NCBI GenBank assembly: GCA_022793065.1
Contig: JAAWCE010000029.1
Span: forward strand, 1-60,013
Source: Lachnospiraceae bacterium
GTDB lineage: Bacteria > Bacillota > Clostridia > Lachnospirales > Lachnospiraceae
Length of the DNA: 60,013 nucleotides
Direction: 5' to 3'
Made by a program: the position numbers and the translations under genes. Positions 9,903-17,962 of this stretch are shown here, piece by piece (positions within the stretch are counted from its first letter, which is position 1; every line of letters begins with the position of its first letter). The notes below the pieces were generated by a model that made no database searches, had not been told where the DNA came from, and saw only the letters and a program-made list of their open reading frames with translations.

Positions 9903-10820
9903 TTATAATAAAAATCCGTTTACGATCTGTGCTTCCGCTTCGGCTTCCGTCAGGCCCAGGGTCATAAGTTTGATGATTTGTTCCCCGGCAATTTTGCCGA
10001 TGGCTGCTTCGTGGATTAGCGCAGCATCCGGGTGGTTGGCGGTAATTTCCGGAATGGCGCTGATTTTGGCGTTGTCCATAATAATACCGTCACATTCGGA
10101 ATGTCCTTTGCAACGATTGTTGCCGTTAATTTTTGACAGAAAAATCTGGTTCGAGGCATCTTTGGCAACAGAACGGGAAATGATATTGGCGCTGGAATCC
10201 TCTCCGTCCAAATCCACTTGAAAGCAAGTTTCCGCTGTCTGGGTGCCATGTGTCATCAGTTTCTCTGTGACAATGATTTTAGAATGGTCTGCAAGTTTTG
10301 CGCTGGTGAGTCGTTTTGTGGAATCCACGCCTTTGATCTGTACGGTTTCCAATTCCATAAAGCTGTTTTCACCCAGTTCTATCCTTGTCTCAGGGTTCAT
10401 AATACGTTCCCCTTTGCCGTCTCCGCTGCCGTAATGCTTTTCCACATACTTTACATGGGAATTTTTTCCGATGAAAAAGGAATGAACGCCGTCGTGGCGA
10501 CTGTCGGCATCGCCGCTATTGTGGATTCCGCATCCGGCAATAATGGTGACATCACAATCGTCACCCACATAAAAATCGTTATAGACCATTTCGGTCAGGC
10601 CGCTTTCGCTCAATACAACGGGAATGTGTACGCTTTCTTTTTTGGTGCCGGGTTTGATAACAATATCAATGCCCTGTTTGTCGGTTTTAGTTACAATATC
10701 AATGTGGGCTGTGGTGACACGGTCCGTACTTTTGCCATTGGCACGTATATTGTATGCGCCTTCAGGCATTTCATGCAAATCCGCAACTTGCTCCAATAAA
10801 GTTTTCTGTATTGCATCCAT
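9903..10820 (-). CDS. SufB/SufD-type Fe-S cluster assembly scaffold protein
   Basis: A 305-residue protein of the SufBD family (beta-helix core), shorter than classical SufB (about 470). With the adjacent SufC-type ATPase it forms a minimal two-gene SUF system of the kind found in strict anaerobes and archaea. Recognisable blocks are 'DCDVTIIAGCGIHNSG' (middle) and the C-terminal 'EITANHPDAALIHEAAIGKIAGEQI'. The start at 10820 is preferred over an upstream in-frame codon because AGAAAGGAAT precedes it and the extra 71 residues do not look like coding sequence. It lies 67 bp after sufC. Its likely role is [4Fe-4S] assembly for enzymes such as the neighbouring PFOR. Confidence 0.88.
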   Translation of the reverse strand: MDAIQKTLLEQVADLHEMPEGAYNIRANGKSTDRVTTAHIDIVTKTDKQGIDIVIKPGTKKESVHIPVVLSESGLTEMVYNDFYVGDDCDVTIIAGCGIHNSGDADSRHDGVHSFFIGKNSHVKYVEKHYGSGDGKGERIMNPETRIELGENSFMELETVQIKGVDSTKRLTSAKLADHSKIIVTEKLMTHGTQTAETCFQVDLDGEDSSANIISRSVAKDASNQIFLSKINGNNRCKGHSECDGIIMDNAKISAIPEITANHPDAALIHEAAIGKIAGEQIIKLMTLGLTEAEAEAQIVNGFLL

Positions 10821-10887
10821 AGATTTTTGTATTCCTTTCTTGCCGATTTCGGTGAAGTCGATGATATGATTCGTAGTACATATGATA

Positions 10888-11754
10888 TTAATTGGTTTGT
10901 GCCGTGGGGGTGGATGGAGATGCGGAATAAAATTTACAACTCTCTGTTCCGCGCAGAAGATCCGGCAAGATTTCCTCCCGACGTCCTCTTGCCCGGACGC
11001 AGCCTTCTGCCAGCACAATAATCTCATCGGCAATATTCAATATACGCTCCTGGTGAGAAATAAGAATGAGAGAGCTGCCGCTTTCACGGTGCATATCTTC
11101 AAACACCTGTATTAAATTGTTAAAACTCCACAGGTCAATGCCCGCTTCCGGTTCGTCGAAGACGGAAAGGGGCGTATTACGCGCAATGATGGTGGCTATT
11201 TCAATACGTTTTAATTCTCCGCCGGAAAGGCTGGCATCCACATCGCGGTTCAAATAGTCTCTGGCACATAACCCCACTTTTGACAGATAATCGCAGGCGG
11301 CGGGGAGTTTGACTTTTGGGGTCGATGGGCCTGTTTTGCCGGCAAGTCGTTTTTGCGCATCCCCTGTTGCCAGTGCGATTAAATCCTTTACTTTTATACC
11401 TTTAAAGCGTACAGGCTGCTGAAAGGCAAAACTGATTCCTAAATTTGCCCGTTCACTAATGGTCATATGGGTGATGTCCGTGCCGTTGTAGAGAATTCGG
11501 CCGGAGGTGGGGCGTTCGATTCCCATGATTAATTTGGCAAGGGTGGATTTACCGCCTCCGTTTGGACCTGTTATGGCAATAAAAGAATGATCGTCAAAGG
11601 TCAGGTTGATATTTTTAATGATCTCCCTGGACGATGTTTCGCTTTTTCTATGTCCATTGGAAGATGGGATTGTATCCTGTATGGCTATACCTTGCTCCAC
11701 TGGTTCCTCTGTGTTTTCCGATATTTGAAAACAGAGATTTTGTAATTCAAGCAT
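10888..11754 (-). CDS. sufC: SufC-type Fe-S assembly ABC ATPase
   Basis: A 288-residue ABC-type ATPase with Walker A GPNGGGKST (about residues 62-70), a Q-loop around 'FAFQQPVRFKG', the signature LSGGE (about 176) and Walker B 'LSVFDEPEAGID'. It has no membrane segment and the neighbour is a SufB/D protein, so it is assigned to Fe-S assembly rather than transport. An insertion of about 25 hydrophilic residues after residue 14 ('ENTEEPVEQG...') is unusual compared with SufC proteins of about 250 residues. The start ATG follows GAGGAAACGC. It is transcribed first, then the scaffold gene. Confidence 0.88.
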   Translation of the reverse strand: MLELQNLCFQISENTEEPVEQGIAIQDTIPSSNGHRKSETSSREIIKNINLTFDDHSFIAITGPNGGGKSTLAKLIMGIERPTSGRILYNGTDITHMTISERANLGISFAFQQPVRFKGIKVKDLIALATGDAQKRLAGKTGPSTPKVKLPAACDYLSKVGLCARDYLNRDVDASLSGGELKRIEIATIIARNTPLSVFDEPEAGIDLWSFNNLIQVFEDMHRESGSSLILISHQERILNIADEIIVLAEGCVRARGRREEILPDLLRGTESCKFYSASPSTPTAQTN

Positions 11755-11994
11755 ATGCGTTTCCTCTATTCATAATTAATTTATTGCAGTTGCTCCAGTG
11801 GTTTCGATAGAAGAGATGTGAACCGATGGAAAAGACATCCTTTGGTAAAGTAACGTTTTCTGGCCCAAAGGATTCCATAGGATTGAAACTTGTGGAGAAC
11901 AATTTGCAATTTGTATTACAGTATAACACAGAAATAGAAAAAATTATATCCTATATTTAAAGTAAGGCAAAGTTTTTATCATAGTGTTTCAATC

Positions 11995-12023
11995 TTGCTT
12001 TGGGAGAGCGCCTATGTTAAAAT
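11995..12023 (+). promoter_or_regulatory. Sigma-A-type promoter of the chemoreceptor gene
   Basis: TTGCTT (-35), a 17-bp spacer and TAAAAT (-10) lie 41 bp before the ATG at 12064. The rest of the 309-bp divergent gap (11755-12063) is AT-rich; a TATACT on the minus strand at 11920-11925 is a possible -10 for suf, with no convincing -35. Confidence 0.5.
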
Positions 12024-12063
12024 AAGGCTAAAATATAAGACAAGAAAGGATGTATAACGTAAA

Positions 12064-13533
12064 ATGAAATTTTCCGAGAAGGCTTTTATTAATCGAACTG
12101 CGATTATTGGACACGCAATTATTGATACGGTTTTAGTTTTGGCTTATGCCATAGAACTGCTGAAAGGGTCCAGGACTTTAGGATATTTTAGTTTCTTTGC
12201 ATTATTATGTCTTGTACCTGTTGTGGCTGAATTTATCATTTATTCTAAAAATAATGAGAGTAATGGGCTGAAATATATTATTTGTGTGGGATACGGTATT
12301 TTGTATCTTTTTGCTATTTTTACTACCAATAGCATTTTGACATTTACATATGCCATACCAATGTTTATGGTTGTAATTTTGTTTATGGACGTCAAAAGCA
12401 GCGTTGTAATTGCGGCGGGGGCGTTTATAGGAAATGTGGTCTATGTGGCATATCATTTTTTTACGGTGGGGTATACGTCAAAAGAATTGCCGGATGTGGA
12501 GATTCGGGTAATGTGTGTGCTGCTGACAGGAATTTATATGGTTCGGGTTTGTATGGCGGTAAAAAAAGTAAATGGGGAGAAACTGAAGCAGATTCAGAAA
12601 CATACTGACGCCGCCAAAGCCACAGCAGAAAGTATTTTGGGGACTTCAGGAGAATTGATTGCAGGCATCGGTGAGACGGAGGAAAAACTTGACAAGCTGG
12701 GAGACTCGGTAGAACAGATTCGGGGAGCGATGAATGAGGTTTCTATGGGAAGCACAGAGACAGCCCAGGCCGTTCAGGTACAGATGCAGCGGACGGAACA
12801 AATTCAGGAGCATATTGCGAGAGTCAAAGATACCGCAGCGCAGATAGAGTCGAGTATGGCGGAAACTGCCAAAATGGTAGAAGAAGGCAGAGGGCAGATG
12901 GACGCATTGGCAGGACAGGTGGAAAAGTCCATGAACGCTAATGGGCAGGTACTTGCGCAGATGAAGGCGCTGAATGAATATACAAGCCAAATGAATACCA
13001 TTATAGAGACAATCACCAGCATTGCCAACAGTACGGGTATGCTTGCGCTCAATGCAAGTATCGAAGCAGCAAGGGCAGGGGAAGCAGGCAGAGGATTTGC
13101 GGTGGTTGCAAACCAGATATCAGGTCTTGCCAGCCAGACAAAGACAGCCACCGTGAACATTACCGCATTGATAGAACATATCAATAAGGAGTTGGTATCT
13201 GTGGAGGCGGCTGTGGATGTGGTGACGGAGAGTAATCAGGCAAATTCCGAAAGCACCGGTACAGTTGTGGAGAGTTTGACAGGGATTAGTAAAGGAACCA
13301 ACGAGGTAGAACAAAAGACAAAGGAAATGTTAGAGGTCGTAGGAAGTTTGGAAGCGGCAAATGCAGATATTGTAGACAATATTCAGACTATTTCAGCTAT
13401 TACGGAGGAAGTATCCGCTCATGCAGGGGAGACATATGGTTCCTGTGAGGCAAATGCAGCGTTGGTATCTTCTGTGGCGGGAATTGTGGAACGATTAAGT
13501 GCGGAGGCGAAGAAGCTGCAGGAAGCGAAGTAA
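12064..13533 (+). CDS. Methyl-accepting chemotaxis protein (membrane chemoreceptor)
   Basis: A 489-residue receptor. About six hydrophobic segments occupy residues 10-165 with little extracytoplasmic loop, so it probably senses within or at the membrane. A C-terminal signalling coiled-coil follows, including the hairpin tip 'IANSTGMLALNASIEAARAG' (residues about 320-340) and 'GRGFAVVANQI'. It should bind CheW and CheA and be methylated by CheR. No che or flagellar structural genes lie in the window. It has its own sigma-A-like promoter. The unknown gene at 13576 follows after 42 bp. Confidence 0.92.
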   Translation: MKFSEKAFINRTAIIGHAIIDTVLVLAYAIELLKGSRTLGYFSFFALLCLVPVVAEFIIYSKNNESNGLKYIICVGYGILYLFAIFTTNSILTFTYAIPMFMVVILFMDVKSSVVIAAGAFIGNVVYVAYHFFTVGYTSKELPDVEIRVMCVLLTGIYMVRVCMAVKKVNGEKLKQIQKHTDAAKATAESILGTSGELIAGIGETEEKLDKLGDSVEQIRGAMNEVSMGSTETAQAVQVQMQRTEQIQEHIARVKDTAAQIESSMAETAKMVEEGRGQMDALAGQVEKSMNANGQVLAQMKALNEYTSQMNTIIETITSIANSTGMLALNASIEAARAGEAGRGFAVVANQISGLASQTKTATVNITALIEHINKELVSVEAAVDVVTESNQANSESTGTVVESLTGISKGTNEVEQKTKEMLEVVGSLEAANADIVDNIQTISAITEEVSAHAGETYGSCEANAALVSSVAGIVERLSAEAKKLQEAK

Positions 13534-13575
13534 GTAAAGCGTCCAGGGAGTGTGGAATGTGCTTAGGGAAGCAGA

Positions 13576-14277
13576 ATGGGAGAAATTATGAAAGAAGGCG
13601 GTTACTTTCAGAAAGCTTTGGCTGATTTTACACATCAAGTGGCAAGCGGAGGGGCAATACGACATTTGACAGATTTGGGATATACGGTGAAACAAATTAT
13701 GGAGCGATTGGATTATCCCACGACTTTTGAGCGGGTGCAGAAGGGGGTGTGGGAACGAATGATTGAGACAGGCGTAATCCTGACAAAAGAACCTGGCGGG
13801 CTGTATGGAGAGGGAATTGCAGGGGAAGACGGGCAGCGGATGAGAAAGGCTGTGTATGTCCAGGAGTATGACCAATATGGGAAAGTCAGCTTTCGCAGAG
13901 TGGAAGAAATGCTGGAAACGGAATGTGAAGGACCGATAGTCTGGAAGGAAATACAAATAGGAATCCACCCGCGCCAGAAGGATCACGTAGCGGTGCTGCT
14001 TAGAGAAAAGCGGAGTGAGAACGGAGAAAATCGAGCTTATATGAGTTGTGAATTCGGGCTGGCTGCATGGAGGGAACCTGAAAAATATCATGCAATGATG
14101 GAGCGGTTGGATGAGCGGCAGAAAGAGTATTTGACAGGGCTGCCCTGGGAAAGGCGCAGGCTGTATCACAGATTAGATTTGCGAATGACGGAAATTTTAC
14201 TGAAGCTTTTTGAAGCAGGACTATATGAGGGAGAATGTTTTTTTCTGGATACACAGGAAAAAGTGTGGATAGCCTAA
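13576..14277 (+). CDS. Uncharacterised protein
   Basis: A 233-residue (or 229 if ATG 13588 is used) soluble, charged protein that I do not recognise. The central part alternates beta-type and charged segments ('KEIQIGIHPRQKDHVAVLLREK'). The C-terminal third is helical and Arg/Glu-rich. Both candidate starts have purine-rich upstream sequence; GGGAGA before 13588 is slightly better. It lies 42 bp after the chemoreceptor and may be co-transcribed with it. A long opposite-strand reading frame (13495-14169) is judged a shadow. Confidence 0.7.
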   Translation: MGEIMKEGGYFQKALADFTHQVASGGAIRHLTDLGYTVKQIMERLDYPTTFERVQKGVWERMIETGVILTKEPGGLYGEGIAGEDGQRMRKAVYVQEYDQYGKVSFRRVEEMLETECEGPIVWKEIQIGIHPRQKDHVAVLLREKRSENGENRAYMSCEFGLAAWREPEKYHAMMERLDERQKEYLTGLPWERRRLYHRLDLRMTEILLKLFEAGLYEGECFFLDTQEKVWIA

Positions 14278-14308
14278 CTGATATCAGGCAAAACCTTGTA
14301 AAATCCTC

Positions 14309-14335
14309 TAAAGTTTTTCCATTTTTTGCCGAAAT
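14309..14335 (+). promoter_or_regulatory. Near-consensus sigma-28 (FliA/SigD) promoter
   Basis: TAAAGTTT (14309-14316), 11 nt, then GCCGAAAT (14328-14335) match the flagellar sigma-28 consensus TAAAGTTT-N11-GCCGATAA at 14 of 16 positions. It lies about 200 bp before the ATG at 14537 and points to it. Confidence 0.7.
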
Positions 14336-14361
14336 AAAAAATAAGTGAAGTGCGGTTTGAA

Positions 14362-14382
14362 ATGTCCGGCTATGGCGGACAT
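14362..14382 (+). other. Hairpin in the leader of the sigma-28-driven gene
   Basis: ATGTCCG (14362-14368) and CGGACAT (14376-14382) form a perfect 7-bp stem with a 7-nt loop, downstream of the predicted sigma-28 promoter. There is no T-tract, so it may stabilise or regulate the long leader. Confidence 0.45.
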
Positions 14383-14536
14383 AGTCAAATCATACGGCAA
14401 ACAGTAATCAGAAATGGATTTTATGGCATCATACGGCTGGACAACAGGCTTGAGGCATATGGTTTTTACAGAGGTTGTCATGGTGGAAGCGGACAGGGCG
14501 GAATTGATGCCGGGAAAAGCTATGGAGGGCGAGACA

Positions 14537-15250
14537 ATGCAGAAAATCGGAAACTACAATGGATATCAGAACAGTATTTACGAGCAGACAGCGCAGTCAG
14601 GAAAGAGTACCGCAAGTACAAAAGCGGCAAATACCCAGAATACGGCTGCAGCAAAAGAAGATAAGGCTCCTGCTTTGAGCAAAGCGGCTCAGAAACTGCT
14701 GAAAGATTTGCAGAAGAGATACACCAATATGGACTTTATGGTGGCTGAATTTGAGACAGAAGAGGAAGCAGCGGCTTATTTGTCTAAGGGAACGAAAGAT
14801 TACACCACATTGCTGACGCCTGAAGAGTTGGAGAAAATGGCGGCGGACGACAGCGTGAAGGAAAAGAATCTGAAGACCATAGAAGAGGCTACAGTCAAGT
14901 TGGATGACATGAAGAGTCAGTTGGGGGAGAAAGGCAAAGATGTGACCCGGCTGGGAATGTCTATCGGCAAGGACGGCGAAGTTTCTTACTTTGCAGAACT
15001 GGAAAAGGACAGCGCAAAGCAGCGTGAGCGCATAGAAAAACGCCGTGAGGATAACAGAGAGGCAGCAAGAGAGGCAAAGAAGGCTGAGGCAGAAGAAAGA
15101 AATAAACCGATAGAAAAGCCGGGCAAGCGTACCACTGTATTTGCGTCTTCTGTGGAAGAGCTTGCGGAGAAGATATCTCAGGTAGATTGGGATAAGGTAA
15201 AAGATGAGACTTACGGCGCTGTGGGAAATCATTTTAATTTGACCGTATAA
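14537..15250 (+). CDS. Uncharacterised Lachnospiraceae protein (DUF6033-like), likely motility-linked
   Basis: A 237-residue cytosolic protein. Its N-terminus 'MQKIGNYNGYQNSIYEQ' and Ala/Lys/Glu-rich middle resemble a Lachnospiraceae family that I associate with DUF6033; this name is tentative. A low-complexity Ala/Thr/Lys linker (about 20-50) is followed by a compact domain (about 55-165) and a charged coiled-coil (about 165-205). The start is set at 14537 by GGAGGG 7 nt upstream; a longer frame from 14414 has no ribosome binding site. The sigma-28 promoter at 14309 suggests co-regulation with late flagellar or chemotaxis genes. Confidence 0.75.
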   Translation: MQKIGNYNGYQNSIYEQTAQSGKSTASTKAANTQNTAAAKEDKAPALSKAAQKLLKDLQKRYTNMDFMVAEFETEEEAAAYLSKGTKDYTTLLTPEELEKMAADDSVKEKNLKTIEEATVKLDDMKSQLGEKGKDVTRLGMSIGKDGEVSYFAELEKDSAKQRERIEKRREDNREAAREAKKAEAEERNKPIEKPGKRTTVFASSVEELAEKISQVDWDKVKDETYGAVGNHFNLTV

Positions 15251-15313
15251 GATTTTTCAGGTATGCTGAAGGTAAGAGTATAGATTTATCTGGAGAGAAT
15301 TTTATGGAGTGGC

Positions 15314-15360
15314 CAGAAGTTCTGAAGCTGTTTGTAAACGGCGTCAGAACTTCTGTCTTT
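15314..15360 (+). terminator. Terminator after the DUF6033-like gene
   Basis: CAGAAGTTCTGA (15314-15325) and TCAGAACTTCTG (15344-15355) form a perfect 12-bp stem followed by TCTTT. Confidence 0.65.
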
Positions 15361-15474
15361 ATGCAATGTATAGTCAGTTGTTTTATGCCTGCTGCAATAT
15401 GTTGGTATGATTATGGCAGAAAAAGGGTATTTTAGTACGAAATAAAAATTAGAAACTAGAAAAAGGAGATTGTT

Positions 15475-16131
15475 ATGAAAAAGTGGAGTAAGAAATTATT
15501 TTGTGGTGTTCTGACGGCGGCAATGGTTTTGGTCATGGCTGCCTGTGGGGATGGCAGGGAAGATGGGGATCAGACTGACAGCTCAGGTTCGGTAAGTTCA
15601 GGAACAGAAAGTGTGGACAAGACAGAAAGCGCAGGCATACATCATGTGGAAATTACCATCAAGGATTATGGTAAGATATCTGTGGAACTGAATGGGGACA
15701 AAGCGCCTATAACGGTGGAGAATTTCCTCAAACTGGCTGGGGATGGTTTTTATGACGGTCTTACGTTTCATCGGATTATGGAAGGTTTTATGATGCAGGG
15801 TGGAGATCCTCTGGGAACCGGCATGGGAGGTGCTGAAGAGAAAATCAAGGGTGAGTTTTCGGAGAACGGCGTGGAGAATGATCTGTCTCATACCAGAGGT
15901 GCAATTTCTATGGCCCGGTCCTCAGCAAACGACAGTGCCAGCTCGCAGTTTTTTATTGTGCATGAGGACAGTACTTTTCTGGATGGACAGTATGCTTGTT
16001 TTGGATATGTTACCGAAGGACTGGATGTGGTGGACGCCGTATGTACGGATGAATATCAGTACATTGACGGTAATGGAACTTTGGCGAAAGAGAGTCAGCC
16101 TGTAATTGAGAGTATTAAGGTTATTGATTGA
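15475..16131 (+). CDS. Lipoprotein peptidyl-prolyl cis-trans isomerase (cyclophilin type)
   Basis: A 218-residue exported cyclophilin. Residues 1-24 form a lipoprotein signal peptide ending in the lipobox VMAAC, so the mature protein should be anchored on the outer face of the membrane through Cys24. A Ser/Thr/Asp-rich linker (25-55) precedes the cyclophilin domain, which contains 'FHRIMEGFMMQGGDP' (catalytic Arg and the QGGD loop) and 'SSQFFIVH'. It probably assists folding of secreted proteins. The ATG follows AAAAAGGAG. It is a single gene between two terminators. Confidence 0.95.
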   Translation: MKKWSKKLFCGVLTAAMVLVMAACGDGREDGDQTDSSGSVSSGTESVDKTESAGIHHVEITIKDYGKISVELNGDKAPITVENFLKLAGDGFYDGLTFHRIMEGFMMQGGDPLGTGMGGAEEKIKGEFSENGVENDLSHTRGAISMARSSANDSASSQFFIVHEDSTFLDGQYACFGYVTEGLDVVDAVCTDEYQYIDGNGTLAKESQPVIESIKVID

Positions 16132-16210
16132 CTGAATGTAGCAGATTGGCTCAGAAATGTATGATTTTACAATGTAAACGATAGAACGATTCATAAGAAT
16201 TTATGCCCAA

Positions 16211-16243
16211 AGGGATATGACTGTGAAGTCATATCCCTCTTTT
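16211..16243 (+). terminator. Terminator after the cyclophilin gene
   Basis: AGGGATATGAC (16211-16221) and GTCATATCCCT (16228-16238) form an 11-bp stem with a 6-nt loop, followed by CTTTT. It may also serve the convergent XRE gene. Confidence 0.75.
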
Positions 16244-16292
16244 GGCTTTAAAAAAAGAAGTACAGCCCAGGAAAGATATCTTGACAGACTCT

Positions 16293-16631
16293 TTATTCTT
16301 TTTCCGAGTCTGATAATCCCTGAGCATAAGCAATCAGCTTTTCTTTATTTTTACTTCCCAATTTTCTGTAATAATTCAAAAGGGTGGTTTTCTGTACGTT
16401 ATCAACCGGATTATTGGATTGTGATATAATATGACGTACATCGGACAAACCCACAATGTAATCCATGCTGGCATCGAAAATTTCTGACATTTTAATCAAG
16501 GCGGTAAGACTTGGCAAATGTCTGTTATGTTCATATGCGCTGATAGTTTCCTGGGTAACGCCCAAAATAATACTAAGCTGTAGCTGAGTTATTCTTTTTT
16601 CATGACGTAATTCTCGAATTCGATTAGTCAC
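16293..16631 (-). CDS. Small XRE-family transcriptional regulator, divergent from the Tad locus
   Basis: A 112-residue protein that is mostly a Cro/C1 helix-turn-helix ('LRHEKRITQLQLSIILGVTQETISAYEHNRHLPS') plus a short helical tail. The GTG start at 16631 is preferred over an upstream ATG at 16748 because TTGAGGA lies just before it. It is divergently placed, 261 bp from the first Tad gene, with two Tad promoters in the gap. It is therefore a candidate local repressor of the pilus locus; this is inferred from position only. Confidence 0.8.
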   Translation of the reverse strand: MTNRIRELRHEKRITQLQLSIILGVTQETISAYEHNRHLPSLTALIKMSEIFDASMDYIVGLSDVRHIISQSNNPVDNVQKTTLLNYYRKLGSKNKEKLIAYAQGLSDSEKE

Positions 16632-16778
16632 AATTTTTTCCTCAATGAAATTAATAAAATGGGTTTTTATATCATTATTATACAAGAACTTATGGAAATC
16701 GACATAATTTTGGCCGATTATAGTATGGTTGTAGCTTGTTTTTTTCACTTTTTCTCTACAAATTTTTCAAAAATATAG

Positions 16779-16807
16779 TTGAAAATTATATAAATATGTC
16801 ATATACT
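16779..16807 (+). promoter_or_regulatory. Sigma-A promoter P1 of the Tad locus
   Basis: TTGAAA, an exact 17-bp spacer, and TATACT. It is one of two tandem, equally spaced promoters before tadZ. Confidence 0.6.
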
Positions 16808-16811
16808 TGTA

Positions 16812-16840
16812 TTGCAATAAACTGTATATTTAGTTATAAA
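16812..16840 (+). promoter_or_regulatory. Sigma-A promoter P2 of the Tad locus
   Basis: TTGCAA, an exact 17-bp spacer, and TATAAA, starting 5 bp after the P1 -10 box. It lies 52 bp before the tadZ ATG. Confidence 0.55.
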
Positions 16841-16892
16841 TGGGTTTGAAAACAATTTAAAACTGTAATTATGATAACAAGGGGTAGATATC

Positions 16893-17954
16893 ATGAAAAT
16901 AAAACTTGCAATTTTAGGGAGTGATGTAAGTTATTTGAGAAAAATTGTATCCGTTTTCAATATAAAATATGCGGATAAGCTGGAAGTATATTCTTTTACA
17001 GATATGAATACCATGTTTTCGGAATTGGATGAGAACAGAGTGGATGTGGTATTGGCAGAAGAAGTATTTGATGTGGACACAAAGCGCCTTTCACCCAAAT
17101 GTGGGTTTGCTTATCTGGTGGACAAGCAGGGAATAGAGAGTTTTCGTGATCAGCAGGCAATTTCCAAATTTCAGAAGGCGGATTTGATTTATAAGCAGAT
17201 TCTCAGTGTGTATTCCGAAAAGGCGTCGGCCATAACAGGGTTCGGACAGGAGGCTTCAGCTTGCAGAATACTCTCTTTTATTTCGGCCGGCGGAGGAATG
17301 GGGTGTTCTGTGGTGGCTGCTGCTTATGCAAAACGTATGGCAATGCGCCAGAAAAAAGTATTGTATTTGAACTTAGAGATGTTTGCCGATACAGACCTGT
17401 TTTTCCGGGGAGAGGGACAGTTTAATTTCAGTGATATTATTTATGCACTGAGAAATCAGAAGACAAACTTGAGTTTGAAATTGGAAAGTTCCATCAGACA
17501 GGATCCTTCAGGGGTTATGTTTTACGCCGGAGCAAAAGTGTCATTGGACTTGAAAGAATTGAAAGCGGAGGATGTAAAGAGATTGTTGTTGGAAGTGAGA
17601 AATGCAGGAACATATGACATTGTTGTCATTGACAGTGACTTTGGAGCGGACAGCATCAGTATGGCTGTGTGGAATGAGGCAAACGGTGTGGTTGCGGTAA
17701 CGGACGGAGAGGAAATTTCTAATAAGAAATTGGAAAAAATGTATCAGGTATTCCGAATTTTGGAAAAGAAAGAAGACAATTCATATCTTGGGAAACTAAC
17801 GCTGCTTTATAATAAGTTCAGTAGTAAGACAGGTTCTCTGATACAGGGAATGGGGATTCCGGAAATCGGAGGAATTCCGCGATACGATCATGCCACGGCG
17901 GGGATGATTGTAGAAAAAATCGCTTCATTGGATTTGTTGGATAAGATAGGGTAA
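16893..17954 (+). CDS. TadZ/CpaE-like pilus localisation ATPase homologue with degenerate P-loop
   Basis: A 353-residue protein with an N-terminal receiver-like domain (about 1-110) and a C-terminal MinD/ParA-type domain, the layout of TadZ/CpaE, which places the Tad pilus machine in the cell. The expected deviant Walker A (KGGxGKT/S) reads SAGGGMGCS at residues 131-139. Both the signature lysine and the P-loop lysine are replaced (Gly133 and Cys138), while downstream features such as 'DIVVIDSDFGADS' remain. ATP hydrolysis is therefore doubtful. It is the first gene of the locus; AAGGGG precedes the ATG, and cpaF starts 8 bp after its stop. Confidence 0.85.
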   Translation: MKIKLAILGSDVSYLRKIVSVFNIKYADKLEVYSFTDMNTMFSELDENRVDVVLAEEVFDVDTKRLSPKCGFAYLVDKQGIESFRDQQAISKFQKADLIYKQILSVYSEKASAITGFGQEASACRILSFISAGGGMGCSVVAAAYAKRMAMRQKKVLYLNLEMFADTDLFFRGEGQFNFSDIIYALRNQKTNLSLKLESSIRQDPSGVMFYAGAKVSLDLKELKAEDVKRLLLEVRNAGTYDIVVIDSDFGADSISMAVWNEANGVVAVTDGEEISNKKLEKMYQVFRILEKKEDNSYLGKLTLLYNKFSSKTGSLIQGMGIPEIGGIPRYDHATAGMIVEKIASLDLLDKIG

Positions 17955-17962
17955 GAGGAACA

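Noticed and set aside
11940..12063. Sigma-28 promoter for the chemoreceptor gene
   Set aside because: TAAAGTAA occurs at 11958 but no GCCGATAA-type -10 follows at the right distance; a sigma-A pattern fits better.
13495..14169. 224-residue frame on the minus strand opposite the unknown gene at 13576
   Set aside because: It has no ribosome binding site and its composition (many Phe, His, Leu, Pro, Cys) is typical of antisense of a charged protein; the plus-strand frame has better start signals.
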